This document shows, piece by piece, positions 16,262 through 21,948 of a stretch of 21,948 bases of DNA (positions are counted from its first letter, which is position 1; each line of letters opens with the position of its first letter). The position numbers and the translations under genes were made by a program. The notes below the pieces were generated by a model. The model saw only the letters and a list, made by a program, of their open reading frames with translations, searched no databases and had not been told where the DNA came from. This stretch comes from Treponema sp. (GTDB taxonomy: Bacteria > Spirochaetota > Spirochaetia > Treponematales > Breznakiellaceae). The stretch lies in the NCBI GenBank assembly GCA_031266255.1, contig JAISBK010000092.1, positions 1-21,948 of the forward strand, read 5' to 3'.

Positions 16262-16647
16262 ACGCGCCAATGACAATAACGCCGTTATTTACGCCAAAAG
16301 CGGGCATAAAGACAAAATGTCGCAACCGCCGTAGCGGAGAGTTTAATCAATATGAAATTAACGCCAAACGCCATAAGCGAATTCAGCGATTGATTAACAA
16401 TAGCGGGAGCACCCACACGGTAAATTGCACCGATAACTTTCGTGTCAGGGCGGAAACCTCTGAAATGGAAATGTACGTCTTTGTTTTTGGTAATATTAAA
16501 GCATATTGCAATTATCATGGCGATAATTTGTCCTATTACGGTAGCTATAGCCGCGCCCGTAACGCCCATTTTGGGAAACCCGAAAAGGCCAAAAATAGCA
16601 CGTATGTAAGCATGGCGAGAAAATACCGTTGATTGCTGTTGTGTCAA
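16262..16647 (-). pseudogene. Internal fragment of a MATE-family exporter, frameshifted
   Basis: About 125 codons match the middle of a MATE (multidrug and toxic compound extrusion) transporter: GFPKMGVTGAAIATVIGQ with two membrane helices, a loop KGF-like segment, and GAPAIVNQSLNSLM of the second half. The first frame stops at 16285. The expected continuation FVFMPAFGVNNG lies in another frame (codons read from about 16325 down to 16262), so at least one frameshift has occurred. Both ends of the transporter are missing: the first ~170 and the last ~150 residues have no trace in the window. Sequence left of about 16262 and right of about 16610 no longer fits the family. A dead remnant with no likely function. 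Confidence 0.8.
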
Positions 16648-16805
16648 CGCCGTGTTGATTTTTTTTGAAAAATGTCCGCTTTATCATCTTCCGCAAAACT
16701 AATAGCCCTGCGGTAGCATACTTTTGCACAGGTTCCACAGCCCACGCATTGGCGCGCGTTGACATGGGGCGCGTCTCGCGTATTCCGTCCCCGTTTGTAC
16801 GTCAT
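16644..16805 (-). CDS. Ferredoxin-like mini protein, possibly a frameshifted remnant
   Basis: A 53-residue frame from ATG 16805 contains one complete [4Fe-4S] signature, CVGCGTCAKVC (CxxCxxCxxxC), followed by a short basic tail and TGA at 16646-16644. A good binding site (GGGAGG, 16822-16817) lies four bases from another ATG (16812) in a different frame and 11 bases from this one. The frame from 16812 begins MKHDVQTGTEYARRA and would join the cysteine motif if one C in the run of four near 16770 were removed. The original gene may thus have started at 16812 and been shifted by a one-base insertion. The usual Pro after the fourth cysteine is a Tyr. It is either a remnant or a one-cluster mini ferredoxin. 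Confidence 0.45.
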   Translation of the reverse strand: MTYKRGRNTRDAPHVNARQCVGCGTCAKVCYRRAISFAEDDKADIFQKKSTRR

Positions 16806-16859
16806 GTTTCATAAAACCTCCCAAAAAAGAGCGGCGTATACCCGCAAATCCGTCTGGAC

Positions 16860-17054
16860 TTACGCGATATACGCCGCCTCGTCCGGATCCCGGACCCCCG
16901 GATCGACCGGTGCAAGAAGCATCAGTTGGTAGATAGTTTGCTCGTACAGACCGAAGAAAAATCGGGAGGTGATCCATAAAAGTATGTTGCGCCTTAAACG
17001 AAGCCGTAGGTGATGTAAAAAAATGCCATATCTGCCTGCGGCTAGTCCGTACAT
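16860..17054 (-). pseudogene. Decayed small gene downstream of the XRE regulator
   Basis: A 64-codon frame starts at ATG 17054, overlapping the end of the XRE gene by 13 bases, and ends at 16860. Its second half (FFFGLYEQTIYQLMLLAPVD and on to DEAAYIA) looks like protein. Its first half looks out of frame: a neighbouring frame from ATG 17029 reads MAFFYITYGFV, meets TAA, and continues GATYFYGSPP before the good frame takes over. This fits a small gene broken by a stop and a frameshift. I do not recognise the family. Confidence 0.3.
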
Positions 17055-17362
17055 TTATCGGAAAGGGCTTTTTGTATGGCTTCGGCGACTACCTGCTCAA
17101 TATTATGTGCTACGGTCTGATACAGCCGTTCCAGAGCCGCCTCCAGTGTGGGGCCTGCTGAAAAAAGTTGATAGGTTTCAATTTCCAGTGCCCTTGCAAT
17201 CCGTTCTAGTATTTCTGGGGTGGGAAACTTGCGGGAAACCTCAATCATGGCGATATATTGGGTAGTAATGTCCGCCTTTTCCGCTAGTTTAGCTTGGGTC
17301 AAACCGCGTTTCCGGCGGTTTTCCTTGATATTTTTTGCCAGTATATCTCTAATATTTTCCAT
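17042..17362 (-). CDS. XRE-family helix-turn-helix regulator
   Basis: A 106-residue DNA-binding regulator. The helix-turn-helix domain of the Cro/C1 type covers residues about 9-64, with the typical GLTQAKLAEKADITTQYIAMIE core, followed by a helical tail (about 70-103) that may mediate dimerisation. The start is ATG at 17362; the binding site is weak (GGAT). A promoter candidate lies at 17401-17428, and three copies of a short motif (TTATTGACA) lie between this gene and the divergent outer-membrane protein gene, a classic layout for self-regulation. Similar stand-alone XRE proteins occur in phages, integrated elements and chromosomes. The gene looks intact although its downstream neighbours are decayed. 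Confidence 0.88.
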   Translation of the reverse strand: MENIRDILAKNIKENRRKRGLTQAKLAEKADITTQYIAMIEVSRKFPTPEILERIARALEIETYQLFSAGPTLEAALERLYQTVAHNIEQVVAEAIQKALSDKCTD

Positions 17363-17400
17363 AAATCCGGTCTGTTTGTCAATAAAGCAATAATAGACGT

Positions 17401-17428
17401 TTTATAGTTATTGACAAATTGCCGTTAA
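17401..17428 (-). promoter_or_regulatory. Candidate promoter of the XRE gene
   Basis: On the minus strand TTAACG (17428-17423), a 16-base spacer and TATAAA (17406-17401) lie about 40 bases before the XRE start codon. Confidence 0.45.
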
Positions 17429-17440
17429 GACGATTATAGT
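17411..17440 (+). promoter_or_regulatory. Rightward promoter toward the outer-membrane protein gene
   Basis: TTGACA (17411-17416), an 18-base spacer and TATAGT (17435-17440). Transcription from here would give the outer-membrane protein gene a leader of about 265 bases. Confidence 0.55.
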
Positions 17441-17541
17441 GGCCTTATTGACACTTTTTCTTGTGGCTTTTTACGACGATTTGGCGAAAATTCAGGCCAA
17501 AACCGCTGGAGAGCTCCGTAGGGGCAACACCAGCGTTTTGA

Positions 17542-17579
17542 TACCCGCTTTGGGCGGGAAGCCTGCCATAAGGCGGGTA
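17542..17579. repeat. GC-rich inverted repeat in the leader of the outer-membrane protein gene
   Basis: Outer arms TACCCGC (17542-17548) and GCGGGTA (17573-17579) enclose further pairing options (CCCGC with GCGGG at 17544-17558; GCC with GGC at 17561-17574). Alternative folds are possible. The remaining leader (17454-17711) has no gene I trust. Confidence 0.5.
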
Positions 17580-17711
17580 CATTTTATTTTGAGGGAGGTT
17601 GGGGAAAAGGGACGAGGTGCAGAAGGTGCAGGCGGCGGATTGACCACCAATGACCGCCTGAAACCCATAGCCTAAACCCCGTCCCCGCCTCCAGTATAAG
17701 GAGTTTCTTCT

Positions 17712-18380
17712 ATGAAGAAAAGGATTTTCTTGGGATTGGTTCTCGCTGCAGTGGCTGCGGGAGGGGCTTTTGCACTGCCTGAGCTCAAACTCAGCGCGGG
17801 CGTGGGTGGGTACTTCACCAGTGATTTCGGTGGAGGGGTTAAAGGGTCAAGCGGCGGGTACACCATATCCGGCAAGACTCCCTATGCCGGCGGTGGCGGT
17901 TTCGCATTTTTTGACGCGACCTTTATGGAATTGTCCCTGGGTTTTTGGGGCGGTGGCTCCACGTTTACTATGGAGAGCGGCGGTGGAACGGTAGAGACCG
18001 ATCTATCTGTCATGGGGCTTGATATTGGTTTGTTGGGAAAATATCCCTTGGCCGTCAATGAAAAGCTTTCCGTATTCCCCCTTTTGGGTATTACCTACCG
18101 GATTATGCTCTCCGTAAAAAATGAAGATGGAGACCAATTAAAAAATTCCGATGGAGACGATGCTGCAGGGGATTTCAGCGCGTTGTGGTTTAGGCTTGGC
18201 GCGGGTGTAGATTATTCCTTCACCGATCAGGTGTATGTGCGCGGCGGGCTTTTATATGGGTTACGGCTTGCCAACAAGTTTGAAAATGACTACGTTGATA
18301 CAATACCATCTGCTGCGGACCCGAAAACCTTGCTTGGGCATGGCCTTGAAATAAAAATTGCCGTGGGGTACCGGTTCTAA
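17712..18380 (+). CDS. Small outer-membrane beta-barrel protein
   Basis: Exported 222-residue protein. The signal peptide (basic MKKR, hydrophobic core, cut after AFA at 21) is followed by alternating hydrophobic and polar strands rich in Gly, Tyr and Phe, and the chain ends in GYRF, an aromatic C-terminus of the kind BamA recognises. Length and pattern fit an eight-stranded OmpA/OmpW-like barrel without a peptidoglycan-binding domain. There are no cysteines. AAGGAG lies eight bases before the ATG. Its likely promoter is at 17411-17440, so it may be controlled by the divergent XRE regulator. Treponemes of insect guts carry many such short barrels; the role could be adhesion, pore or structural. 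Confidence 0.75.
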   Translation: MKKRIFLGLVLAAVAAGGAFALPELKLSAGVGGYFTSDFGGGVKGSSGGYTISGKTPYAGGGGFAFFDATFMELSLGFWGGGSTFTMESGGGTVETDLSVMGLDIGLLGKYPLAVNEKLSVFPLLGITYRIMLSVKNEDGDQLKNSDGDDAAGDFSALWFRLGAGVDYSFTDQVYVRGGLLYGLRLANKFENDYVDTIPSAADPKTLLGHGLEIKIAVGYRF

Positions 18381-18484
18381 AAACACCCCCGTCCGCGTCC
18401 ACGCGGGTAATACAGGGGCCTGATACGTTCCGTTGTGGCGGTGGGCGGGTGCAAGTCCGCTCCCCGCCTTGTCCAAAGGTACGC
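18381..18484. other. GC-rich convergent intergenic region with hairpin potential
   Basis: Between the convergent barrel-protein and anti-sigma genes lies GC-rich sequence with CCGCGT/ACGCGG (about 18392-18405) and an imperfect nine-pair stem (GGTGGGCGG with CCGCTCCCC, about 18440-18465). No T run follows either, so I do not call a terminator. Confidence 0.35.
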
Positions 18485-18976
18485 TTACCGTTCATGGAGC
18501 CTAAACCGGTGGGAAAGCTCCTTAAGATGGCTGCCGATAAAAAGGGCGCCGTAACTCGTTACAATACCCCCAATCGTAAGCCCTAAAGGAAGCAAAAAAG
18601 ACGAACCTGAAGATGTACTGACTTTTACCGCATCCATACCGAAAAAGGACATGGGCAAGGTAACGAGCATAATAAGCCCGCTTATCACCCAACCCCGGAA
18701 AGAAATCCCGGCAGCACTGTCTGTATCAAAGTCTGGGATGTCCGGCGTTTCCCCATAGATCCGTTCCATAATGGCATCTTCTAGTTCCGGGGTCTCAGGG
18801 AAGAAATCAGTTTCCAGGAGTTCCTGAACCGCCTCTAGTTTTCTCAGTGCCTCATCACAGGGCCGGCAATATAAACGGTGCACCCGCAGGTACAGCCGGT
18901 AGCGTAGCGGAAGGGGCCTTTCTCCCAGGGCCTCATACACCTTATCCATCATTTTTTTTTCAATAGGGCAATGCAT
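18485..18976 (-). CDS. Zinc-binding anti-sigma factor, membrane anchored
   Basis: Probable anti-sigma factor of 163 residues that holds the ECF sigma factor at the inner membrane. The start is ATG at 18976, because AAGGAG lies six bases before it; that site would be inside the gene if translation began at 19003. The N-terminal cytoplasmic domain has the zinc-binding anti-sigma signature HxxxCxxC at residues 33-40 (HRLYCRPC) and an upstream His-Cys at 2-3 as the likely remaining ligand. Two membrane segments follow (about 92-111 and 122-145). Position directly behind the sigma factor gene (81-base gap) supports the pairing. The periplasmic part is very short, so signal sensing may occur inside the membrane or through zinc-thiol chemistry. 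Confidence 0.75.
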   Translation of the reverse strand: MHCPIEKKMMDKVYEALGERPLPLRYRLYLRVHRLYCRPCDEALRKLEAVQELLETDFFPETPELEDAIMERIYGETPDIPDFDTDSAAGISFRGWVISGLIMLVTLPMSFFGMDAVKVSTSSGSSFLLPLGLTIGGIVTSYGALFIGSHLKELSHRFRLHER

Positions 18977-19057
18977 GCTCATCTCCTTGAGCGCGTTACT
19001 CAAGCGTAATCAGGTACGCGGTGTAAAACGGGTTATACCGGCCTTTTTACTGCTTTT

Positions 19058-19618
19058 TTAATACCGAAAATCCGCCAGTTTCTCCCGGAGTAGTTTCTTT
19101 GCCCGGAATACATGGGATTTGATCGTATTAATCGGATACCCGGTGATGGCCTCAATTTCCTGATATGACCTATCATAGAAGAAGAAGAGATCCACACAAA
19201 TCCGGTACCGTTCGGGAAGCTCCTTCACTGCTTCCCATACTGCTTCTTGTACCACCTGCCGGAACAAGGTATGTTCAGGAGTATCCCCGTCTTGGGCATA
19301 CTCCGGGCTTGAAGTGTCTTCTGCCAAGCTCTGGTATTCTTTCTTGCGGGCTACACGATTCACTGCGGTATTATAGGCAACCCTATACAACCAGGTAGAA
19401 AACCGGCATCGACCTTCAAAGCTGACAAGATTTCGGAATACTTTTAGGAACACCTCCTGGGTAAAATCTGCAGCATCCTCAGTGTTATGAAAAAAACTTA
19501 ATCCCATTCGGTAAATCGGCTTTTCGTGCCGGTTTACCAAAAGCCGGAACAATTCTTTCTGTCCCGAGACGACCTCTGCGACGATCATCTGATCATCAAA
19601 ATCGTCTCCTTTGCTCAT
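19058..19618 (-). CDS. ECF-family RNA polymerase sigma factor (RpoE-like)
   Basis: Sigma-70 factor of the extracytoplasmic function class, 186 residues. Region 2 covers about 22-92, with DAADFTQEVFLKVFRN and FSTWLYRVAYNTAVNRVARKK; region 4 covers about 125-180, with LPERYRICVDLFFFYDRSYQEIEAITG and the recognition helix INTIKSHVFRAKKLLRE. The two are joined by an acidic linker. The ATG at 19618 overlaps the stop of the preceding membrane-protein gene as ATGA, so translation is coupled. The anti-sigma gene follows. T. pallidum has a comparable factor (TP0092, from memory). It probably directs an envelope or stress regulon; the target promoters are unknown. Confidence 0.93.
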   Translation of the reverse strand: MSKGDDFDDQMIVAEVVSGQKELFRLLVNRHEKPIYRMGLSFFHNTEDAADFTQEVFLKVFRNLVSFEGRCRFSTWLYRVAYNTAVNRVARKKEYQSLAEDTSSPEYAQDGDTPEHTLFRQVVQEAVWEAVKELPERYRICVDLFFFYDRSYQEIEAITGYPINTIKSHVFRAKKLLREKLADFRY

Positions 19619-19956
19619 GTACGTGCATCGCTTCGTTTAATCCCATAATAGACCAATAAGCCGATCCCGATAGATAAGGGAATGATCCCCCCTAAAAGAC
19701 CAAAATTGACTCCTAAAGCTATCACAAGAAAAACGGTTAACCCTAATCCTACGCTACCGAGGAGCAAACCCGCAAGCAAACTAAAGGACAGCAGATCAAA
19801 GTCAGGCCGCGCGTATTGCCCGGCCTGGATCAACAACGTCCTCCGCTTATGGTTCCATAAGAGATAGAAAAACACCACCACCGATCCCATGACGATCCCC
19901 ACGATAGGAATAAGCGCAATGATGACTTGTGCGGCGCTTGATGTAGATTGCTCCAT
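19615..19956 (-). CDS. Small three-helix membrane protein coupled to the sigma factor
   Basis: 113-residue inner-membrane protein with three hydrophobic segments (about 10-34, 55-80 and 84-106). The basic loop after the first helix (NHKRRTLLIQAGQ) resembles the loop of DUF6249-type proteins, which I recall lying next to ECF sigma genes. AAGGAG lies seven bases before the ATG, and the stop overlaps the sigma start by four bases. It may take part in controlling the sigma factor as a membrane partner; this rests on position alone. Confidence 0.75.
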   Translation of the reverse strand: MEQSTSSAAQVIIALIPIVGIVMGSVVVFFYLLWNHKRRTLLIQAGQYARPDFDLLSFSLLAGLLLGSVGLGLTVFLVIALGVNFGLLGGIIPLSIGIGLLVYYGIKRSDART

Positions 19957-19987
19957 GGAACAGCTCCTTATTACCTTTTAACGCACG

Positions 19988-20578
19988 TTAACTCAAGTAC
20001 AGGATTGCTTGCTTAAAAAGCTGCTTTTCTTGCTCTGCGCTGCTTATACCAGGACTCACGTCGGCCGCTGCCTTAGTAAGGGCTTCCGCGGCTGCCCGCT
20101 TATCATACCCCATCCCTGCCAGGGCCTCCACGAGTTCCCCGTAAGGAGATGCTGATATCGGGTTAGACCGGGATACATGGGTCAGCTTGCCTTTCAACGC
20201 GAGGATCATCTTCTGGGCGGTTTTCTTCCCCAAGCCAGGCACTCCTTCTAATCGGGCGATATCCTCGGTCTCTAGGGCTTTCTCCAGATCCTCCTGGCCT
20301 ATACCGCCCATGATTTTAAGGGCACCCTTGGGACCGATACCCTCCACCTTGAGGAGTTCCAGGAAGGTAGTACGCCGGGCCGTATCGGAAAACCCAAAGA
20401 GCCGCATCTGGTCATCTTTATGGTAGAGCCAGGTAAACACCTGCCCCTTGTCCCCTATTGCAGGAAACTGGGCTATATCCGTAGCAGGTACGGCAATATC
20501 CCATTCAATTCCACCGCTTAGGATCCGCAGGGTATCGCTCAATTTTTCGGTAATGGTTCCCTGGATACTATTAAACAT
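19988..20578 (-). CDS. ruvA: Holliday junction helicase subunit RuvA
   Basis: RuvA binds four-way DNA junctions and loads the RuvB motor for branch migration. It has 196 residues, the usual size. The N-terminal OB-fold covers about 1-63, two helix-hairpin-helix motifs are at about 74-92 (VEGIGPKGALKIM) and 109-128 (LEGVPGLGKKTAQKMI), and domain III, which contacts RuvB, is at about 145-196. GAGGG lies five bases before the ATG. It leads the unit ruvA - membrane protein - sigma - anti-sigma, with a 31-base gap to the next gene. ruvB and ruvC are not in the window. Confidence 0.95.
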   Translation of the reverse strand: MFNSIQGTITEKLSDTLRILSGGIEWDIAVPATDIAQFPAIGDKGQVFTWLYHKDDQMRLFGFSDTARRTTFLELLKVEGIGPKGALKIMGGIGQEDLEKALETEDIARLEGVPGLGKKTAQKMILALKGKLTHVSRSNPISASPYGELVEALAGMGYDKRAAAEALTKAAADVSPGISSAEQEKQLFKQAILYLS

Positions 20579-20603
20579 GTTTCCCTCTTTCCTTCCTTAA
20601 TCA

Positions 20604-20633
20604 ACTATAGAGGGGAAATCCGGGATTTTTCAA
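20604..20633 (-). promoter_or_regulatory. Promoter of the ruvA-sigma factor unit
   Basis: On the minus strand TTGAAA (20633-20628), an 18-base spacer and TATAGT (20609-20604) lie 25 bases before the ruvA ATG. It separates the ruvA unit from rqcH at least in part. Confidence 0.6.
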
Positions 20634-20657
20634 GAGGAACCGAATCTTGAGGAGGAT

Positions 20658-21948
20658 TCATGGCTCGACACAGGTTTCTAATGCCGCAAGCCGTTGCTCA
20701 TCGAGTTTGATATGCAGGTTCTTCTCCTGGGTCGGAATCACCACCCCTTTAAGTCCGTTTTTTGCCCGGCGCAAAAATTTAACCGGTGTATAGAACAGAT
20801 CCCCCTCCCGATTCTTCCTGCCTTTGGAATAGAACAGCGCCAGATTCCCCGCGTCCAGGAGTATATCCAGGGGAACCGATTTACCTGCATGTTGTTTGAT
20901 AAACACATAAGACCCCGAATAGTCCCGAACATGCAGCCAGAGATCATTCCCTTTCGCATAATACCGCAGGAGGAGATCGTTCTCCGTACTATTCCTGCCG
21001 ACTATGATGAGCCAGTCCTTACGCCGAAAGGAGAGTCCCGGCCGCTTTTTGTCCATCTGGCTTTGGACGCGAGTATCCTGCAGGGGACGAGGCCCTTGTA
21101 TGGCTCCGGCGTTGAGGAGCTTATGCAGAACCAGGGGATTTGTCTCGGTCAATACCCGGGCCAGCGCAGCTTCCAGCCGTACTAGTTCCTGCTCTTCAGC
21201 CGCAATTTCTGCCCGTACCTGGGCCAAGCCGTTTTTTGCCTTCCGATATTGCTCATAGTAGTGTTCCGCCTGAGCAGCAGGACTTTTCAGGGGATCCAGC
21301 TTAATCCTCAGGATCCCACTCCCCGGATCATAGAAGTTCTCCGCCTCAAGCCAGGAATCCCCTGGTTTAATGCCGCTGATATGCGCGAGGATGAGGTCTC
21401 CGTATTCCTTGAGGCTATGGGCGTCTCCAAAAATCCGCTCCTTTTCCCGGAGTCGTTCCAAGGCCCCCTCTAAACGGTTGCTATGGGTATCGAAGGTCTT
21501 TTGAGCCTGGGCCCGTAAGCTGTCCAGGGATAAGGCGCCCTCATGTTCTGCATACCAGGCGTCGATATAGGCGTTAAAACGTTCCCCAGGAAACGCCCGC
21601 AGGGTATATTCCCCTGACCGAACCGTCTGTTTTACCCCTCCTGGAGCCGCCTCCGGGACATACCGGCCCCCGCTTATCTCTCCCCGTTTAGGCAGGCGTC
21701 GCATGGCGTCAACTACCTTACCATCCTCATCGGTGAGTACGATGTTCGCCGCATTAGACCAGAGCCTGATGTAGAGCCGCCACCGGTGCAGTCCCAGCCT
21801 GACAATCAGCCGAACAATACGGTTATCCCCCAACTGAACCGCCTCTTCTATCCAGCCGTTCACCAGCCGGGAATTGATCAATTCCGCAAACCGCAAGGGG
21901 GTCGTGTTTTTGGGCATGGCCTGCCAGGTTTCATGGAACCGGCACGCC
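20658..21948 (-). CDS. rqcH: RqcH/NFACT-family ribosome quality control protein, 5' end cut by window
   Basis: Member of the NFACT family (Rqc2/NEMF/RqcH, formerly fibronectin-binding protein A). In bacteria RqcH binds stalled 50S-peptidyl-tRNA complexes and adds alanine tails that mark the chain for degradation. 429 residues are visible. The frame is open to the right edge (CRFHETWQAMPKN continues the family N-terminal domain), so the Met at 21917 is internal. In order: the end of NFACT-N (to about 150), a coiled-coil stretch (about 165-275, many Glu, Leu and Arg), and the NFACT-R domain (about 300-400, with GRNSTENDLLLRYYAKGNDLW). It ends just before ruvA, reading in the same direction. By my alignment from memory the Asp-Arg motif of RqcH is Asn-Arg here (DNRIVRL). 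Confidence 0.88.
   Translation of the reverse strand, partial: ACRFHETWQAMPKNTTPLRFAELINSRLVNGWIEEAVQLGDNRIVRLIVRLGLHRWRLYIRLWSNAANIVLTDEDGKVVDAMRRLPKRGEISGGRYVPEAAPGGVKQTVRSGEYTLRAFPGERFNAYIDAWYAEHEGALSLDSLRAQAQKTFDTHSNRLEGALERLREKERIFGDAHSLKEYGDLILAHISGIKPGDSWLEAENFYDPGSGILRIKLDPLKSPAAQAEHYYEQYRKAKNGLAQVRAEIAAEEQELVRLEAALARVLTETNPLVLHKLLNAGAIQGPRPLQDTRVQSQMDKKRPGLSFRRKDWLIIVGRNSTENDLLLRYYAKGNDLWLHVRDYSGSYVFIKQHAGKSVPLDILLDAGNLALFYSKGRKNREGDLFYTPVKFLRRAKNGLKGVVIPTQEKNLHIKLDEQRLAALETCVEP

Larger units (their letters stand above)
17375..17453. promoter_or_regulatory. Probable operator array: three TTATTGACA motifs
   Basis: TTTGTCAATAA (17375-17385) and TTATTGACAAA (17408-17418) are perfect 11-base inverted copies with a 22-base gap. 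A third copy, TTATTGACA (17445-17453), is in the same direction as the second. The second copy contains the -35 box of the rightward promoter and lies in the spacer of the leftward promoter; the first lies just downstream of the leftward -10. The XRE protein next door is the natural candidate to bind them, which is inference. Confidence 0.55.

Noticed and set aside
17439..17675. 78-residue plus-strand frame in the leader of the barrel protein gene
   Set aside because: It begins at a GTG inside the promoter, has no binding site, runs through the GC-rich inverted repeat, and has a composition unlike a folded protein.
17676..18400. Possible direct repeats (CCCCGTCC-like) on both sides of the barrel gene, suggesting a mobile cassette
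   Set aside because: The match is short, gapped and made of low-complexity GC sequence; it could easily be chance.
18381..18484. Possible terminator or small RNA between the convergent barrel and anti-sigma genes
   Set aside because: Hairpins can be drawn, but no T run follows on either strand and no known RNA family is recognised.
1..21948. CRISPR arrays, tRNA or rRNA genes, insertion sequence ends
   Set aside because: No regularly spaced repeats, no cloverleaf-like segments and no transposase frames were seen on either strand.

Overview
The window is about 21.9 kb of a bacterial chromosome, most likely a spirochaete of the Treponema group. The support is a minus-strand block tamB-bamA-skp(ompH)-mutS, an order I recall from Treponema pallidum (TP0325-TP0328), a tmk gene followed by a spirochaete-type exported protein, a Treponema-style small outer-membrane barrel protein, and moderate GC with frequent GGAGG ribosome binding sites. 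The GC level looks more like the termite-gut or free-living treponemes than the host pathogens. No database search was possible, so the genus is inferred.

Layout. 1-861 (+): 3' part of a RarD/EamA-type permease, cut by the window start. 890-2140 (-): a visibly AT-rich radical SAM gene with its own near-consensus promoter and a long leader that carries a run of 19 identical bases (1912-1930) inside short reading frames. 2142-12585 (-): mutS, skp, bamA and tamB, the outer-membrane assembly block plus mismatch repair. 12586-12840: divergent intergenic region. 12841-14139 (+): thymidylate kinase and a conserved exported protein, closed by a strong bidirectional terminator shared with enolase (14214-15512, -).

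About 15.6-17.7 kb is an accessory patch: a truncated gene start that resembles a MobV-type relaxase, a near-perfect promoter driving a 72-residue protein of unknown function, a frameshifted internal piece of a MATE exporter, a tiny ferredoxin-like frame, a decayed small gene, and an intact XRE regulator whose divergent promoter region holds three copies of one short motif. Next comes a small outer-membrane barrel protein (17712-18380, +).

18485-21948 (-) is ordinary chromosome again: rqcH (running off the right edge), then ruvA, a small membrane protein, an ECF sigma factor and a zinc-binding anti-sigma factor, which look like one transcription unit starting from a promoter in front of ruvA.

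How the genes work together: Skp carries unfolded outer-membrane proteins to BamA, and TamB serves the same envelope. The barrel protein at 17.7 kb is a probable client. The ECF sigma/anti-sigma pair would be a natural sensor of envelope state, although nothing in the sequence fixes its signal. The most unusual element is the homopolymer-controlled leader of the radical SAM gene, which has the layout of a phase-variable switch.
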